Shown: one piece after another, positions 33,641 to 45,437 of the stretch
Layout: each line of letters begins with the position of its first letter
Numbering within the stretch: the first letter of the stretch is position 1
DNA from: Metellina segmentata
Taxonomy: Eukaryota > Arthropoda > Arachnida > Araneae > Tetragnathidae
Length of the DNA: 64,000 nt
Assembly (NCBI GenBank): GCA_947359465.1
Contig: OX375879.1
Coordinates: 121,908,557-121,972,556 of the forward strand
Direction: 5' to 3'
Translations under genes and position numbers: made by a program
Notes under the pieces: model-generated
What the model was told of the DNA's origin: nothing
The model's database searches: none
Seen by the model: the letters and a program-made list of their open reading frames with translations, nothing else

Positions 33641-33847
33641 TTACTGGTGGAATTTTTTCTGTGGGGATATTTAAAAAACAAAGTTAATGAACATAATCAC
33701 CAAACAATAGGTGATCTGAAAATTGCCATTACTCAAAGGATACAAGATGTCACTCTCGGCATCTTGAAACGCGTTTCTAAAAATATGCGCAAACGACTTC
33801 AGCTTATCCTCCGAGAAAAGGGCGGAAATTTTCAACATTTATTATAA
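33638..33847 (+). pseudogene. DDE transposase C-terminal fragment
   Basis: The frame reads VEFFLWGYLKNKVNEHNHQT, then IGDLKIAITQRIQDVTLGIL and KRVSKNMRKRLQLILREKGG. The FFLWGYLK motif and the following RI-helix pattern are the last part of IS630/mariner-like transposases widespread in arthropods. No terminal repeats or earlier domains are visible beside it. Confidence 0.65.
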
Positions 33848-33949
33848 ATGTAAGTTCACATTTTTTTCCTACGTTAGGTTAAAAGTGCTTTTCACCATTG
33901 GCATAAAAATAATTGTTTTGAAGCTTGTTTTTTTTTGTATAATGAATTC

Positions 33950-34324
33950 ACGAATCGTCAGTACGGGAACTTTTAGCAAAAAAGTAACGAAAATGTCCCA
34001 ATTTTTCCCGAATTTCGAAAAAATATTATCACGAGCTACAAAAATTCACGTTTAGAAGTACTCTACAAAATCACGACTGAAGACTGAAAATTTCTACGTA
34101 TTTTGCTCACTCGCGTTAGAAATTTTGCTTTTTCAACTTTGACACTTAATAAACCCTAAAAAAAATCTTCAAAATTGTCCATGGAACACGATGAAGAACA
34201 AACCATGTTAATTTCGTAATTTTCTGATCCGTACTTTTTCGGGAAACCGTCTAAGAATCGAGCAAAAAAAAACCCGTTTTAAATCATGCGATAGCGGCGG
34301 TAACTTTTTTAATATATAGAGATA
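33950..34324 (-). mobile_element. Helitron-like family 2, truncated copy
   Basis: Matches 49740-50145 across GAAATTTTGCTTTTT-, ACAAACCATGTTAATTTCGT- and GGCGGTAACTTTTTTAATAT-type phrases in the same orientation. The minus-strand 5' end is TCTCTATATATTAAAAAAG. The GC-rich 3' end is missing here. Confidence 0.5.
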
Positions 34325-35459
34325 AGTTACGATGTGTTCTGCAGTGCAAAACGCGCTCCTTGACACACCTTTTTTTTCTAGCTACGAAACAACCTCGATA
34401 CACCACACAAATTACCGCAAACACTTTATAAATAACACATATTCTATGTCAATGACAAAATATTGAACTTCAAAAGTGATCGATAGCATTGCAAATTCTG
34501 AAAGTATGCCTCGGTTTTAAATAAAGTTAATTAATTTTTATGTTTTACATTATAAATATGTAATACATATTTAGCCGATAATTGTGTTTTACGCCTGTTT
34601 TTGATTTGACTGCAGTTTTCAAAATTCGGACAAAATGTCTGCAGAACAATTGCAATTGCTTGGAGTTATATTGAAGAACACTGAATATAATTCTGCACCT
34701 GGGTTTTGTAGTGCTACTATTTTATTTTGGTAAAACAGCAAACATATCTAAAAACGTCAATCAATTTTCATGAACTTCCATTCTTCTTGCTTCACCAGTC
34801 ACGTATCTCAGAACAAATGTCAATTGAGAAATATGGGAAACATCAGTAGTTTAGACACTTGTTTCACGAACTTGTGCAACGATATGAGAATGGATTTTCT
34901 TGTGAAAAAAATTAATTATGTCATTTTGAATGGTTTTGCTTATGAACTGAGTTTTAGAAAACTCGAAATGTTTACAAAAACCTCGTCTCCAGCGGATATT
35001 ATGAACCGCAACAAAGCACGAAAATTTCCTTCATTTGCCGTTGATGCCAATTTAAGTCCGATGTTATCATCATCTCTGTGACCATGCAAAGCTAGGTTTT
35101 GCCTGTCATACAGCTGAACAAATCGATTAATTCTTGGTTATAAGTACATACTTGATTAGCAACATCTCGAGAAAGATTTTTTCGTACGTTTTAATAAAGT
35201 TTGAGGCTGCCTTTAATACTTGCTTATGATATTGGGGCTCCCATTGAACTTGTAAATAATTTTACAATTTATCTTTTAAATAAAGCTTAGTGTGCTGTAA
35301 CCTGTATAATCTGTACTTGAGACCAGAAGCGTTACAATGGATGAACTGAGGGATGGAGAGCAGGGCCAAAGTCTCCACCTAATGATTTTTTAAATTTTAT
35401 AATTCATTTGAAATAACGTCGGCGTTTTTATAGCGTTTGGGAGGGGCGATCTCCTCGAT
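34325..35459. other. Unassigned sequence with two small open frames
   Basis: 34635-34733 (+) starts MSAEQLQLLGVILKNTEYNS and stops after 32 codons; 34770-35081 (+) is a 103-codon frame. Neither matches anything I know. The rest shows no structure I can name. Confidence 0.3.
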
Positions 35460-37298
35460 CTACCCTCCTAAAATCTGCCACTGACCTCCATTAACATAGC
35501 CTATCATCCAACATTCTTCAACTCTGGGTGCTAGTTTTCCTTTGATTTGCGTGCTGTTCAATCTAGATAGTACTCTGTAGCCAAATACTCTAAGATGAAT
35601 AGTATTTGATTTCTTACCGGTCCAAATATCGTTAGCCACACCATACAATGCTGTAGTTGGACATCTGTTTCGAATATAGCAAGCAGTGTTCACAGCCCAG
35701 ATTATTTGGCACTTCTGATTGTATTAGCAAGCAGCGTGTCACATCAAAGAGGGTTTCATTAATTCTCTCAACAACACCATTTTGCTGTGTGGTGTTCTTG
35801 GCACATTCAATTGCCATCTTCTTTCTAAAAGTTTACATAAGTATTTCCCGTCATTATCACTGCACAAAATCGTTATTTTTGGTTCCGTGGGTAATTTCTT
35901 CTTTACTTCTGTCGAACCTTTCCAAATTTGACTTTTACACTCCATTTGCCTCATAACAGTGTACCGAGAGTAATCGTCCACAAAAGTTAGTAGATCATTA
36001 AAGCCTCCTTTCATAACGAGTGTAATAAGTCCGACGCCATCTGAATGAATAATTTCTCATGGTTTTGATGTCGTTCTGCTTCTTTCGTAGGGAATTGGGT
36101 TTCCTTCATCTTACTCAGAACACAAACTGTACACAGTGCAGTGTACTTGTCCTCTCTACATCTATACTCATTTCGGTTGTGGAACACATCACAGCTCATG
36201 TTAAATTTCTTTACTCCTTCTGTGTGAAGATGACCCAGTCTCTTATACCATAATTCTTCATTATGATCTCGTTAGGTAAGACATTTTTTCAGACATTTCG
36301 TCCAATTGATGAAGTTTTCCACATCGATAAGCAATTAAGATAGGAAATTAATTTACATGTCCAGTAATAACAGCTCTTCCTTTTTTAAAACTTAGTGCAT
36401 AGCTTTTTTGTTCAATTCGTCCAACATATAGTACATTTCCTCCTAGGTTAGGTACATAAAGACATTTTCTAATATTACCTTCCACGTTCTTCAGCAGGAA
36501 AGAGTAGGATGACTCCAATACCAATCACTTCTTCCTTTTCAGAATTAGCAACTTCAACCATTGAGGTGATGGGCCTTAGATTTAAAATTTTACTCGATGA
36601 TGCGATGACATGCTCAGTGGTCCCACTATCCAAGATCCATGAATTCGAAATGTCACCTCTCGGATGGTCAATTGCCAATGCATGATGAGATTATGATACT
36701 TCTTTCTTTATTTTGGCTTTCCTTCTTGGCTTCAAAATATTTAGAGATGTGACCTCATTCTCCACAAGAGAAATAACGGATGTCCTTCCTGTTAATGGTC
36801 CCTTTGAAGTGGTTGTTCGTTGTTAGTGCTCGTTCTTAGGAGACTTCTGCTGTAAGGAATAGTCGTCCTTTCTCGACAGAATCTGGATTTTACAGTCGGC
36901 GTGGATGGTTTCTTTATCTTTTTCGAGGCTTAAAATGAGAGGTTCGAATGCTTTTGGCAACCAGTCACGTATCACGTATCAGCCCATGACCTCGGCTTCG
37001 TAACGATGTTGAAAAAAATCCCGCATCAAGTGTAACACGTGTAGGAGTCCATACTGGGTGTTCAGCTTCTTCAGGATATACCATGCTTCGGATGCCCGGA
37101 TGCCTTCTCCGATGTCACCCAGAAAAATATAGTCAACAATAAGGGACAAGAGTGTGTTATGCTTCATCTTCTTTCATATTCAAAGACTGGGACAATTGCT
37201 TCCCAGCTGCGTTTTTAGATCAACGCTGTTTTAGCTCGAATGTTCTGAGCATGATTGTTGTCGCCATTTAGCTATGGGAGTTTGTATTCTTCAGCCAT
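35460..37298 (-). pseudogene. Copia-type retrotransposon remnant (gag, protease, integrase)
   Basis: Minus-strand order from the right: gag start MAEEYKLP (37298) and UBN2-like gag (37167-36979), a damaged CCHC knuckle (SCGE-stop-GHISKYF, about 36770), protease SWILDSGTTEHVIASSSKIL (36.63 kb), a GAG-pre-integrase region (36199-36011), and the integrase core (FNDLLTFVDDYSRYTVMRQM, LCSDNDGKYL, QQNGVVERINETL). The last visible part is ACYIRNRCPTTALYGVANDI and VFGYRVLSRL. This is the Ty1/Copia order with integrase before RT, but the element stops at 35460, so RT and RNase H are absent. Many stops; no LTR seen. Confidence 0.8.
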
Positions 37299-37914
37299 AT
37301 TTAAAGTTCAGAAATCTTCAAAGAAACGTTTTGTAACTTCTTCAAACGTCTTTATAACTTCTTCGACAAAAAATGAATGGCCTTAGTAAATAGAAATAGC
37401 ATCGAGTTAGGCTTAGTAAATGGCACCTCGACGTTGGCTCATAAAATCTGTTTATTTCTTCAATAAAAGACCTCTCGTGATGATAACGTGTTTATAATTG
37501 GGTCGTTCGAAGAGGATGAAAACATGTAAAACAAAACAGATTTATTAATTCAACAATATGTGATGTTAAGAGCATGATGTATGACAAAATGAAATTGCAG
37601 ACACGGGAAAAACTGTTAATTTTCAAAAGGTAAAATAAAAACGAAAACACAACTTCTGCTAACCCAAATACACAAAATAAGCAAGACACAATTTATGTGG
37701 CTTTTTCATAGATCAGCATTTCTATTCTAGCATTCGAGTCTTACTTTGGAATGAATTGAAGATTAAACTGGAGATAAGAAACGAATTATACAGGAATAAG
37801 CCCATCTTCTTGTGGCCATTCTTTCCACTCTAGACGCTTTGACATCATTTTCATTTTATTGCGTATTGGCCAAGCCCAAGTTACTCACAGACAGTTGCTT
37901 CTCGATGAGTTGAT
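37299..37914. other. Unassigned sequence upstream of the Copia remnant
   Basis: Could include a decayed 5' LTR, but I see no matching copy on the other side. No gene recognised. Confidence 0.4.
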
Positions 37915-38000
37915 AGTTAACTAATGGCGCCCTAAAGCAAGACAACGGGCTATTTGTATCAATAACGAAGGGAAAGGCCCGAGGTAAAAGGTTCATAGAA
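37915..38000 (-). repeat. Short SINE fragment, minus strand
   Basis: AACTAATGGCGCCCTAAAGC, ACAACGGGCTATTTG and GAAGGGAAAGGCCCGAGG echo the SINE 3' half in reverse. Confidence 0.5.
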
Positions 38001-38185
38001 CATATCCTTAAAGAAAACATGTTCTCTTTTTCCGCTCGGATCTTTTTCTCACTCTCTGATCTTTTTATGTCCTCTTTTTTTCGGTTGTTCAATTTTTGTT
38101 CTCTTTGTTCATAATTTCTGATTGTGTTAAAAGATATATTTCACATTTCAAACCTTACGCGCTAATATATTCACATTGACAACTA

Positions 38186-39442
38186 CAGGTGGAGTACAAA
38201 ATAATACGAACACCTGTGAAATAATGGAAAATCTTTATTAATAGGGGTTGGATTACCCTTTGACTGAAGTACAGATTTAATGCGACGTGGGATAAAAGCA
38301 TAAAGGTCATGGACAGTATTTAAAGGAATATTAAGCCATTCCTCCTGCAGAACGGTCTCTAATTCCGAAAGTCTGGATGGAGGTAGAAATCGGGAACGAA
38401 GTTTTGACTCCAAATATTCCCATAAATGTTCAATAATATTCAAGTCCAGAGACTAAGGGGGCCAGGTGAGATGTTCAGCTTCATCGTCATTTTCTTCGAA
38501 CCATTCTTGAACACACCTAGCAGTGTGGATAGGGGCGTTGTCGTCTTTTCAAAAGCGGTCGCTCTCCACAGAATACAGTCTGGATAAAACGATGGACATG
38601 ATCCCCTAGAATACTTAGATAGTGATTGGATGTGATCCTCCCATGCAGAATTACAAGTGTCCCAAGACCACGCCAAGATATCGCACCCCATACTATAATG
38701 GAGCCACCCCCATGATTCACAGTCGGCAAGAGGCATTCAGGATTAAACGCTTCTCTGTGCGTTCTCCAGACATAAACGCGTCCGGTCGTCTGAAATAGGG
38801 TGAATGACGATTCATCTCACCATATTACCTGTTGCCACTGCTGTGGGGACCAGTTTTTGTGACCTCTGCTCCATTGACGTCGCTTGAAAGCATTAGTTGT
38901 TGTCACCAAGGGTTTACGAATTGCCACTCTGCCATAAATGTTCGCAGCATGCAGTTCCCTTTTGACAGTTTTTGCTGAAACGGGGGTCCTGGAGATGACT
39001 GTTCTTTTCGGATGTTGTCTCGGATAACGATTGCGTGTGCTTTCGGGCTACTATGCGCTTCAAGACCCGTCTATCAGCAAGCTTTGACTTTGGGCCACTG
39101 TTGTGCTTTGAAGACGTCGTCTTACCCTCTTTCGTGTACGCTGTCATAACGGCTGATACCGTACTCCTTGCAAACCCCAAAAGGTTTGCTGTTTCCGTAA
39201 CCGATGCTCCACCTAAACGCACTCCAACAATCAATCCTCTTTGGAACTCTGACAGGTCTGACATTTCAACTTATCACAGACAGTTCGATAGACGCATGCA
39301 TCGCAAGTGACTGGTGTTGAGAGATTCATATCTTCAAGCCCACTAGGTGGCAGACTTCTATTGCAGGTGGAGCGGCTGTGCTGCAGGTGTGAAATACGTC
39401 ATACTTTTTCACAGGTGTTCGTATTATTTTATCCACCATCTG
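38186..39442 (-). mobile_element. Near full-length Tc1-like transposon
   Basis: Ends CAGGTGGAGTACAAAATAAT and ATTATTTTATCCACCATCTG form inverted repeats that continue through ACGAACACCTGTGAAA, flanked by TA (38184-38185, 39443-39444). The length of 1257 bases is about that of a complete element. The transposase on the minus strand is decayed. Confidence 0.9.
38243..39264 (-). pseudogene. Tc1-like transposase, all domains visible but broken
   Basis: From the right: MSDLSEFQRGLIVGVRLGGA (start of the paired-type DNA-binding domain), LLGFARSTVSAVMTAYTKEG, then a VIW-stop-DESSFTLF stretch (first catalytic region with an in-frame TGA), NHGGGSIIVWGAISWRGLGT, HGRITSNHYLSILGDHVHRF and NIIEHLWEYLESKLRSRFLP with the final Glu, ending PRRIKSVLQSKGNPTP. 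Frameshifts separate the pieces. Its domain completeness makes it the best-preserved Tc1 here, yet inactive. Confidence 0.85.
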
Positions 39443-39981
39443 TATATCGTTATGTAAATCACAGCTATTCAAATACCTACTAGATCTAGTACATTGTACG
39501 AAAATCGTGCGTATTATTAAAACGTATCAACGCATAATAGAAAATTTTAACCTCTCTAGCGTATATTGAGCTCCATGTAAAAACCACTCAATAGGACATA
39601 AGATAGATTACCAATGAGAATTAATATTCGTGTTTGAATATGATAAGAAATATTGCTCTTATTATATCAAAATTGAATAGTAAGAAATATTGTTAGTATT
39701 AGTATATCAGAATGAGTTAAGACGGACGATTTGCAACCTTTTTTAGTTTGTAAGGAAATCCAGTTGCGCTAACCTAGCCTCCTTTTAGCATCGAAGTCCA
39801 TAAATCAACAATGATTACTACGCAGAATTCGATGACTTATAGTTATGTGCTGGTGTGTTATTTACTAGCGTTGTTTTTCAGTATTTGTATTATTTCTGCC
39901 CATTGTTAAATTATATTTTTTCGTGTTAGTTTATGAAATAAAGTTAAAATAATATAATATTGGTTGCAGTTCATATATTAA

Positions 39982-40711
39982 GGGGTTCCGGGACACATTG
40001 AAAAAAAAATTTGTATTAATTCATTTAGAATTTTTTTGTACTGATTATCCAATTAACTAATAAGCAAAACCACAACACAAAATTTTTCCATAAGTTTTTA
40101 AAAAATTTAAAATTCAAATTTTTTGAAAAAAAGAGGGGTCATTTTAATTTGCTAAAACTCCAAATATTCTTGATCAATTTTCAAAATTCTTGCAGTAAAT
40201 TATTCACAAATTTCGGAACTTTTATTTTGATTCAGCAATTTAAAAAATATTAATTTAATAAAAAATAAAAAATATTTGAATGAAAATTTTTGAAAATTTA
40301 AGGGTACTTTAAAAAAAAGGTCATATTTTTAAAAGTAAATATTTGTTTCAAATTTGCTGAATTAAAATTAAAGTATAATGTTTAAAAAGATATATTCCAA
40401 ATTTCAACCCTTAAACTTTACCCGTTTTCAACTTATAGCAATTTGAATACAGTAAATCTTGATAAAAAATTATCATGGAGAAAAACGCATTTAAAGTTTT
40501 AAAGACAGATGTTGTTGCCATGACAACAACTGTCAAGAGTGTTAGATTTTCAAAACAACGCACCACAAAAATTATTACATCGCTAGTTCTAATTAAGATA
40601 GAAACATGATTTAGACGTCATTTTAAGCAGAAAAATACAGAGAATTTCTTAAAATAATAAAAATAAAAAAATAATTTCGAAAATTTGACGATTTTTGTGT
40701 CCCGGACCCCC
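39982..40711. mobile_element. MITE flanked by TTAA
   Basis: Ends GGGGTTCCGGGACACA and TGTGTCCCGGACCCCC are inverted, with TTAA at 39978-39981 and 40712-40715. The TTAA target suggests piggyBac-type mobilisation. 730 bases, strongly AT-rich inside, non-coding. Confidence 0.8.
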
Positions 40712-40791
40712 TTAATCGAAATTCTAAACAGGCGTCGCATTTGGATATAACATTTTATAGGACTTATAGTCTCACCCATGTGTTTTGAGAC

Positions 40792-41252
40792 TGTACCATA
40801 TGGTACTTGCCGACCCTTTTCCCTAACACGTGGACGCTGGAATGTTTCGGAATGCGAAAACAACTTTAGTCTTCGCACGTGCGGCGACGGCCCGTTTGAT
40901 CCATTCACAGCTGGAGTTTCCGTCGGTTCCCCAATCTCGTATTTGGGATCAGGTTTTTGCGGTGGGGGTGTTTCTGTTCGGCAGAGAACATAAACATCTC
41001 TAGAGGGCTCGGAATTCACCCCCCCCCTCTCGTTGTCAGCGGCGGTTCTGCGAAGCGAACGTGGATTTTGAGAGAATTCGGACTCGAGATTCAACGAGAG
41101 ACAGACGTCTCTGTTTTGCCAATTTTGTTACTTTGGCTTCAGGCAGGTTTCGGTTGTCGATGGCTGTGCCCATAATTATCTTGTAAATATTTATGTAAAT
41201 AAATAGTTTAATTTTAAATCAGCTGTCCGTCAAATTCTTACATGACGGTACA
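40792..41252 (+). repeat. Gypsy 5' LTR
   Basis: 461 bases, TGTACCATATGG to CATGACGGTACA. It differs from the 3' LTR only by a few bases (start ATATGG versus ATAATTTG, length of the C-run, GATGGC versus GAAGGC). A minus-strand ORF across it is a shadow repeated in both LTRs. Confidence 0.92.
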
Positions 41253-42115
41253 GCTTATTATATTGGTGGCAGCGGGGTTGATAGATTAAAACAGCCTCGA
41301 CAAGTAAATCGAACCTGCCGTTTTGCCTGAAAGAGAAGGCCGATAGAACTTCGAAACCAGAAGTTCGGATTGTCATTTCCGCTGTCGGATTGTCACTTTC
41401 GCTGGAGACCGTTTCCCTTGTCTTAGAGAAAGCGAGAAGGAGGTACCGGAGTCACCGACCCCATCCATCACCAAAACTCGTCGCAAGAAGTTCTGGTTTT
41501 GGTTTCGAGTTGCCGGCCCTTTTCAACGGAGCGTGAGCGGAATCGACGGAAAGTTCGACAAGTCCTGTTCATCAGGGGAATAGATTCTCCACCGGTTCGT
41601 CCAGAGATCATCTTGATCGGCTATTATAGGTTCATCGCGAACCGTTTAAGTCAGTGGCGCAGTGCTATTTGTGCGCGTTGTGGAAGAGGTCGAGACGACC
41701 TACACCAGTGGGCTTTCAGCCGAAGAGTGTGTTTGTGGGCTTTTTAGCCGAAGATAGTGCAGTGCAGTGTTTCCACCCGTGGTCCAGCCTGTGGACAGTG
41801 GTGCCAAGTGATCCAAGTCAGCAGATACAGGTTAGTGCCATTTCCCTATTTTGTCACTGTGACTAAGTTTCAAGAATTGTGTAATAGCTAAAATTTTGTT
41901 AATCTCAATTAGTGTGGTCACTCCAAAGGGAATTGATTGATTTAGCTTAAGTATCTTTTTTTTTAAATCTGTATTTTTTGTGTGTGTGTGCATTTTAGAA
42001 TTGCTAAATTATTGTATGTTGTGAGATTACGGTATGTCGTAAAAAGTATTGAATTGGGTGTTGTGCAAAAGAATTGAATTTTTTTGTTTTTTTTTGGCAA
42101 TTTTGAAATTTTGAA

Positions 42116-43153
42116 ATGGCATACTTGGGCAAAGGTAGGAAACAAGATCTAGAGGAACTAGCGGAATTTTTGGAAATAACGGTTACTCCGGGATTAATGA
42201 CATCCCAACTTAAGGAGTTAATCCTCTCGCACGATTCCTACGATGAGGAATACACAAAAGTGGCGTTAGAAAGGATTATACAGGAAAGACGGGAGAGGCA
42301 GGAAAAAGAACAAGGAAGTAAGGATAGGGATAGGGAACAAGAACGACAGTATAACTTTGAGCTTGAAAAACTACGGATTGAGGCATCCCGACGAGAACCC
42401 CGCGATCACGTCGACTCGTTAAGTTCCCAAGGAAAACCACGAATAGATATTTTAAAACTGGTTCCCAAATTCGATTCAGACCAGACCGACATTAGTCTGT
42501 ACCTGATAATGTTTGAGCGTCAGGCTAAGAGGGCTAACATTGAGAAAAAAGACTGGGTGTCTTGCTTACAACCGGTATTGCCTCTGGATATCGTGCAGAT
42601 CATCGCACGCGAACCAGATGAAGTAGCAGAAAACTATGACCACGTCAAAGAGCTTCTGCTAAAGCGGTATAAGTTGAGTCCCGAAATTTTTCGCCAAAAA
42701 TTCCTCCACCATAGCCGAAAACCCGATAGCACTTGGAAGGATTTTATTTTCGAAACCCGAAATTATCTGGAAGAGTGGATTCGAGGGTTGGAGGTTATGG
42801 ACTATGAATCTTTAAAAGATTTAATGATAACGGACCAAGTCAAAAGACGTGTCCCGTTGGAGGTGAGGGACCATTTCCTCGATGATTGGGCTAAGATTAA
42901 AAACCCCGGCAAATTAGCCGAACTGCTAGATTCCTACGAAGACATTCGGAAACCCAAAAGAAAGCCTTTCGAAAAACCCAAAGGAAGTACGCCTTTCCCA
43001 GCGAAAGTCAGAGAGGGGAAATACCATCCTGCTCCCGCTCCGCTCGAGGGAAGAACGATTTTTTCCCGCCTAGTTCCCAGGGAAGGAAATTCGACACTTT
43101 TGACCGGAGACGCACGCCGCGGTGTTTTGAGTGCAACGCGAGCGACCACCTAA
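42116..43153 (+). CDS. Gypsy gag (capsid), N-terminal and capsid part
   Basis: 345 codons from MAYLGKGRKQDLEELAEFLE. The start has a short helical SAP-like region, followed by a charged coiled-coil (about residues 60-100), then a capsid of SCAN-like type (LLLKRYKLSPEIFRQKFLHH at about 185-200). Gag would form the particle and bind RNA. The frame ends just before the zinc knuckle: CFECNASDHLRPNC (43123-43164) is in the -1 frame, the same frame as pol. Either a single-base mutation or a frameshift event joins them; that frame is open back to about 43020. Confidence 0.82.
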   Translation: MAYLGKGRKQDLEELAEFLEITVTPGLMTSQLKELILSHDSYDEEYTKVALERIIQERRERQEKEQGSKDRDREQERQYNFELEKLRIEASRREPRDHVDSLSSQGKPRIDILKLVPKFDSDQTDISLYLIMFERQAKRANIEKKDWVSCLQPVLPLDIVQIIAREPDEVAENYDHVKELLLKRYKLSPEIFRQKFLHHSRKPDSTWKDFIFETRNYLEEWIRGLEVMDYESLKDLMITDQVKRRVPLEVRDHFLDDWAKIKNPGKLAELLDSYEDIRKPKRKPFEKPKGSTPFPAKVREGKYHPAPAPLEGRTIFSRLVPREGNSTLLTGDARRGVLSATRATT

Positions 43154-45144
43154 GGCCAAATTGTCCGAGGTTGGGGAATAGGGTGACAGTTGAATCGGTA
43201 AATAGACTCAGACGGGAAGCCGAACATGAATTATTGATGCCGTATGTACAAAAGGGATCTGTAAACGCTAAAGAAATAAACATCCTTCGAGATTCGGGTT
43301 CGACCTTGGATTTAGTACACCGGAATTACGTGGACCCCAAATCCTACACGGGAGAGACCGTGTGGATTCAGCAACCGCTAGACTCCTATCAAATTTCGTT
43401 ACCCTTAGCGGAAGTGAAAGTAGAAGGAGGTTTCGGGTCAATCACTACCAAGGCAGCTGTCTTTGCAAACACCGCCGATGTGCGACGATACATCTTAGGT
43501 AACCGAACAGCTCAGATGATTCGCGAATTAACGGGATATGAGTTCTCGGAAACTGAGCAAATTAATGCCGTTCAAACGCGTTTACAGAAACGGCAGTCAG
43601 AAGCGAATGTTTTGGGGGAGGGGGAAAACCCCCAAGTAGTTTCGATTTCGCCCTCGCCGGGGATAGACAAGACAGCTACAGAATTGAGGTTGGACGAACC
43701 ACTTGTTATTCCCGTGGCGGAGGCAAGCGGCACGGAATTGGAGCTTCTGGAAGTAAAGAGAGAGGAATTTAAGAAGGCGCAGGAAAATTGCCCTAGTTTG
43801 AAAGAGGCGTTAGAGATGGCGTCCGACCCAAAACGAAATCAGAGGGATAAACCATATTCATTTGAGAAGGGAATACTTGTAAAAGGTCGAGAAGACCGAA
43901 TGGGTCTGGCACAGAAATTATTAGTAGTGCCAAAGGCGTTAAGGCAAAAGGTTTTGGCGTTGTGTCACGAAGGGACATCGGCGCACATGGGGGGTACGAA
44001 ATCAAAGGATAAGCTTGCGCGGTATTTTTATTGGCCCGGGTGTTTTCGGGAGATGGAAGATTATGTGCGGTCATGTGATCCGTGTCAAAGGGCGGGAAAG
44101 CCAAATGACAGGAAAAAGGCCCCGTTGGCGATAAATAAGACCGACGCGGAGTTGAGATCGGGCGAGCCTATTAGTCTTCCTATGACAGAGGCTAACGACC
44201 AGAAAAAAGAACTAAAGGGGCAGAGAGACGACGATGTTTCTGGAGGGAAGAAAGTAAGTCCCCAAGTAGCCAAGTTATGCTCTCCGAGGGTGGTAATCCA
44301 GACCGCGATCGCAAAGGTGCGATCGGAAGAACCGTTGGTTCTTCCAGTGGGGGTAGCAAGTGAAACGACGGGAATGATTTTCCTGGAAATACCGAATAGC
44401 AGTAAGGGAAAGATAACGGAAGGTGGCCCAGGGTTAGAAGAAGAATTAGAGGTGTCCGTTTCCGTTCAGGAGAAAACTTTTGAAATAGGTCACGTGGGCC
44501 AAAAGGGGAAAAGAAAAGAGTTGCTAGTGAGTGAAGGGGTGAAGCCAAGACCTTTAGCGTTAGGTTCCGGAGCCGGATCAGATTGGGACCCACAACTTAC
44601 ACCGTTAGTGTTTTCCACGGTACACGTGAGCAGCGTTTACGCCCCGGCCGAATTGGTGCACGGGAAGAGTATAAAAACCCCAGACACCTTGCGGTATGAG
44701 AAATGGCTAGGACCCCAGATAAAATTGCCACGAGAGTGGCAGGAATGTGAAATCGGGAGGGTATTGATGATTTTGGCAATACATCGACCAAAAAAATTGG
44801 AAATTCCGCGATCGAACACCGATCTGGGAAAGAAAAAAACACACCTTCGGGCTTTCCTGGGTTTAGCCGGGTACTATAGTAGGTACATCCCTATGTATTC
44901 CGTGGTCGCAGCACCGTTAACCGATGCCCTAAAGGGGAAGGTAAGAAAGGGAGAAATTGTTTGGACGAACGAATGCGAAAAGGCATTCCAGGAATTAAAG
45001 GCTAAACTGACGAGCGAACCGGTGTTATTTGCACCCGATTTTGAACGCGAGTTTATTGTACAGTGCGATTCTTCAGATCTTGGGATGGGGGTGGTACTCA
45101 CGCAGTTGAATGTTCAGGGGAAGAACACCCCATTTTATACATGA
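43123..45144 (+). pseudogene. Gypsy pol with scrambled, incomplete domains
   Basis: Pieces in order: gag zinc knuckle CFECNASDHLRPNC; protease around ILRDSGSTLDLV (43285); integrase HHCC zinc-binding domain HEGTSAHMGGTKSKDKLARY followed by FYWP and CDPCQRAG (43966-44091); an integrase C-terminal-like stretch VYAPAELVHGKSIKTP (about 44636); RT thumb LRAFLGLAGYYSRYIPMYS (44845) and start of RNase H CDSSDLGMGVVL (45063). No YxDD RT palm and no DDE integrase core exist. Three related linker repeats (EPLVIPVAEAS type) separate the pieces. The whole is one frame for over 650 codons, so the rearrangement came before this insertion. Confidence 0.82.
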
Positions 45145-45437
45145 GTAAAAAATTTTCCAAAGTCGAGCGCACTTACTGTACTTCAGAGAAGGAATGCGCT
45201 GCTATTGTTTTCGCTATAAAAAAACTGCACTACTATCTAGATGGGAAAAGGTTCGTTGTCGTCACTGACCACAACCCACTGGTCTGGTTGCGCACCAACG
45301 CCAGTTCAAACCCCCGACTAATGAGATGGGCACTGGCACTCCAGCCCTATAACTTCGAGATCGTCCATCGATCGGGAAAAAAACACTTGAACGCCGACAG
45401 TCTGAGTCGTGCTTTTCACGAAAATTCAAAGAGCTAA
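45063..45437 (+). CDS. Gypsy RNase H, second frame
   Basis: Continues RNase H after a one-base shift near 45115: GEEHPILYMSKKFSKVERTY, CTSEKECAAIVFAIKKLHYY, VVTDHNPLVWL and HLNADSLSR. The acidic catalytic residues (Asp in CDSSD, Glu in SEKE, Asp in VTDH, Asp in NADSL) are all kept. It normally removes RNA from the RNA-DNA hybrid during reverse transcription. The coding region ends here, 1 kb before the 3' LTR. Confidence 0.85.
   Translation: MRFFRSWDGGGTHAVECSGEEHPILYMSKKFSKVERTYCTSEKECAAIVFAIKKLHYYLDGKRFVVVTDHNPLVWLRTNASSNPRLMRWALALQPYNFEIVHRSGKKHLNADSLSRAFHENSKS

Noticed and set aside
33638..33847. Domesticated transposase gene
   Set aside because: Only the last 65 or so residues are present, without start, catalytic core or splice support.
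40618..41094. 158-codon minus-strand ORF
   Set aside because: Covers the gypsy LTR and the end of the TTAA MITE; the same frame recurs in the 3' LTR (46392-46697), so it is an LTR shadow.
43793..45101. Several minus-strand ORFs of 60-130 codons
   Set aside because: They lie opposite the gypsy pol frame and have the composition of antisense shadows.
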